A DNA stretch of 8,852 nt from an uncultured Collinsella sp. (GTDB lineage Bacteria; Actinomycetota; Coriobacteriia; Coriobacteriales; Coriobacteriaceae), in contig CAUFMB010000068.1 in NCBI GenBank assembly GCA_959026535.1, forward strand, positions 1 to 8,852, written 5' to 3'. The translations under genes were made by a program, and so were the position numbers. Positions 7,464 through 8,852 of the stretch are shown piece after piece (the first letter of the stretch is position 1; each line of letters starts with the position of its first letter). Below the pieces are notes generated by a model, which worked only from the letters and a program-made list of their open reading frames with translations, did no database searches and was not told the origin of the DNA.

Positions 7464-7530
7464 AGTTGCGGTGGAATAGTTCCTGTTTTATGCCATTGCC
7501 CCGGCAAACAGGAGCTATTTCACCGCAACT
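7464..7530 (+). repeat. 25-bp inverted repeat between the DUF1667 and Xaa-Pro peptidase genes
   Basis: Arms 7464-7488 and 7506-7530 pair over 25 positions around a 17-nt loop. The two non-Watson-Crick positions are G-U wobbles in plus-strand RNA and would be A/C mismatches on the other strand, pointing to an RNA hairpin from rightward transcription. No T-run follows, so it is not a classical terminator. It could be an mRNA-stabilising or processing structure at the operon end, or a small REP- or MITE-like insertion. Each arm also contains a smaller dyad (GGAATAGTTCC in the left arm). Confidence 0.8.
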
Positions 7531-7582
7531 TATGTGGGGGCGCTTGGGATACCATGGTGGCACTCTAGCGAAAGGATGTTTC

Positions 7583-8671
7583 ATGGCACATGTCGATGAC
7601 CAGCGCGTGGCGCGCGTGCTCGATGCGCTCGAGGCTCAGCACCCCGGCGCGCAGTTGCTCGTAAACGACCCGTGGTCGATTTATTACCTGACCGGCTTTT
7701 ACGCCGATATGTTCGAGCGTTTTTGTGGCGTGCTGCTCGCGCGTGATTGCGAGACCGTGATCTTGGTCAACTCCCTGCATAAGCTGCCCGATTATGACAA
7801 TGCCCGCGTCGCCTATCACACCGATACCGACGTCGTGACCGACGCCATCGCTCGCGAGGTCAATCCGACCAAACCACTCGGCATCGACACCGTTATGCGC
7901 TCCGGCTTTTTGATGCCGCTCATGGAGCGCCACGCCGCGAGCGAGTTTTTCCTGGGCGACTTTGCCGTCACTGCCGCACGCACCCACAAGGATGCCGCCG
8001 AGCAGGAGCTGATGCGCGCGTCCTCGGCCGCTAACGACGCCGTGATGGCCGACACCATCAAGCTCGTTCACGAAGGCGCGACGGAGCGCGAAATTGCCGA
8101 CCAGATGCTCGGTCTGTATCGCAAGCACGGCTGCGAGGGCTTTAGCTTTCCGCCCATCGTGAGCTTTGGCGCCAACGCCGGCGACCCGCATCATGAACCC
8201 GACGACACCGTGCTCAAGCGCGGCGACGTGGTGCTGTTCGACATTGGCGGACGCCGCTGCAACTACTGCTCGGACATGACGCGCACGTTCTTTTGGGGCG
8301 AGCCGGACGAGGAAACGGCGCGCATCTACGACATCGTGCGCCGCGCCAATGAGGCCGCCGAGGCGCTCATCACACCGGGCGTGCGCATGTGCGACCTGGA
8401 CCGCGCCGCGCGCGACGTGATTGAGGAGGCGGGCTATGGGCAGTACTTTACGCACCGCCTGGGACACTCGATCGGTCTGCAAGACCACGAGCCGGGCGAC
8501 GTCTCGCTTGTCAACGAGCAAGTCATAGAGCCTGGCATGACGTTCTCCATCGAGCCGGGCATCTACCTCCCCGGCCGCACCGGCGTCCGCATCGAGGACC
8601 TTGCCCTGGTTACCGAGTCCGGCGCCGAGATCCTCAATGCCTACCCCCACGATCCAGTCCGCCTAGACTAG
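7583..8671 (+). CDS. M24-family metallopeptidase (Xaa-Pro aminopeptidase/dipeptidase)
   Basis: This cytosolic peptidase of 362 residues removes N-terminal residues ahead of proline, or cleaves Xaa-Pro dipeptides. The N-terminal creatinase-like domain (about 1-130) includes LLVNDPWSIYYLTGFYADMFER. The C-terminal pita-bread domain carries the full dinuclear metal set: Asp220 (LFDIGG), Asp231 (SDMTRTF), His295 (RLGHSIG), Glu324 (SIEPGIY) and Glu338 (RIEDLALVT). Length and order are normal for the family. The frame extends upstream to 7466, through the hairpin, but the ATG at 7583 is chosen because AAAGGA lies about 8 nt upstream and similarity starts there. It is separated by 155 bp from the operon before it and is probably its own transcription unit; a clear promoter was not found. 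pepP and pepQ cannot be separated by eye. Confidence 0.93.
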   Translation: MAHVDDQRVARVLDALEAQHPGAQLLVNDPWSIYYLTGFYADMFERFCGVLLARDCETVILVNSLHKLPDYDNARVAYHTDTDVVTDAIAREVNPTKPLGIDTVMRSGFLMPLMERHAASEFFLGDFAVTAARTHKDAAEQELMRASSAANDAVMADTIKLVHEGATEREIADQMLGLYRKHGCEGFSFPPIVSFGANAGDPHHEPDDTVLKRGDVVLFDIGGRRCNYCSDMTRTFFWGEPDEETARIYDIVRRANEAAEALITPGVRMCDLDRAARDVIEEAGYGQYFTHRLGHSIGLQDHEPGDVSLVNEQVIEPGMTFSIEPGIYLPGRTGVRIEDLALVTESGAEILNAYPHDPVRLD

Positions 8672-8679
8672 GTAATGCA

Positions 8680-8700
8680 GCAAAGGAACAGTCCCTTTGC
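8680..8700 (+). repeat. Short palindrome after the peptidase gene
   Basis: GCAAAGG and CCTTTGC pair over 7 bp around AACAGTC, starting 9 nt after the stop codon. No T-run follows. Its core, GGAACAGTCCC, is reminiscent of REP-like intergenic palindromes. Confidence 0.5.
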
Positions 8701-8749
8701 CATATCCTGCCAATGCTTCGCCACGAAAGCAGGCTATCTACTACGTTTA

Positions 8750-8781
8750 ACCCGCATGGGTCGACCATGCGGGTCTTTTTT
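8750..8781 (+). terminator. Intrinsic terminator downstream of the peptidase gene
   Basis: A perfect 10-bp stem ACCCGCATGG/CCATGCGGGT (8750-8759 and 8765-8774) has a 5-nt loop and is followed by CTTTTTTG. This is a textbook rho-independent terminator, about 80 nt after the stop codon. Confidence 0.93.
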
Positions 8782-8852
8782 GAAAATAGGCAAGCCTTCT
8801 ACCTGCACTGATAATTGTTCTCGGGGGAAGCGGGCACTGCGGGGCGCGGCAA
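8782..8852. other. Gene-free window end
   Basis: No start codon with a ribosome-binding site, repeat or promoter could be supported in these last bases. Confidence 0.4.

Noticed and set aside
7464..7530. Second invertible promoter
   Set aside because: The arms enclose only 17 nt, too short to hold a promoter; the RNA hairpin explanation fits better.
7565..8650. 361-residue open frame on the minus strand
   Set aside because: It is antisense to the M24 peptidase, which has all five metal ligands; no family features and no ribosome-binding site are seen.

Overview
The window looks like part of a Collinsella-type chromosome (Coriobacteriia, high-GC gut Actinomycetota). This is inferred from the strongly GC3-biased codon use and the protein families; nothing in the window names the organism. 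It holds six complete genes and one partial gene.

Left block, minus strand, 1-947: a NusG-paralogue antiterminator (LoaP/UpxY-like, 324-914) is followed by the first 79 codons of what looks like a polyprenyl-phosphate sugar transferase (239 down to the window edge). This is how an exopolysaccharide or capsule locus usually begins, so such a locus probably continues to the left. Upstream of the antiterminator, a perfect 15-bp inverted repeat (1006-1020 and 1113-1127) encloses 92 bp containing a TATAAT box that now points away from the gene. A terminator follows directly in that direction. This is the architecture of a phase-variable invertible promoter, read here in the OFF orientation, and it is the most interesting signal in the window.

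Middle block, minus strand, 1182-3675: thrS (threonyl-tRNA synthetase without the N-terminal TGS domain) has its own promoter and terminator. Upstream of it lies a small two-helix membrane protein with two C-terminal zinc ribbons.

Intergenic region 3676-4161: three tandem palindromic units form six copies of a 16-17-nt motif in strictly alternating orientation, with an 80-nt period. After them come a long stem-loop and two small palindromes just before the next operon.

Right block, plus strand, 4162-7427: a tight three-gene operon encodes a GlpA-like FAD dehydrogenase with a C-terminal BFD-type [2Fe-2S] domain, a GlpB-like FAD/NAD oxidoreductase and a DUF1667 Cys-rich protein. Together they resemble an anaerobic glycerol-3-phosphate dehydrogenase-type complex, but no kinase or transporter is adjacent to fix the substrate. 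A 25-bp fully pairable RNA hairpin (7464-7530) separates the operon from an M24 Xaa-Pro peptidase gene (7583-8671), which is followed by a small palindrome and a classical intrinsic terminator.
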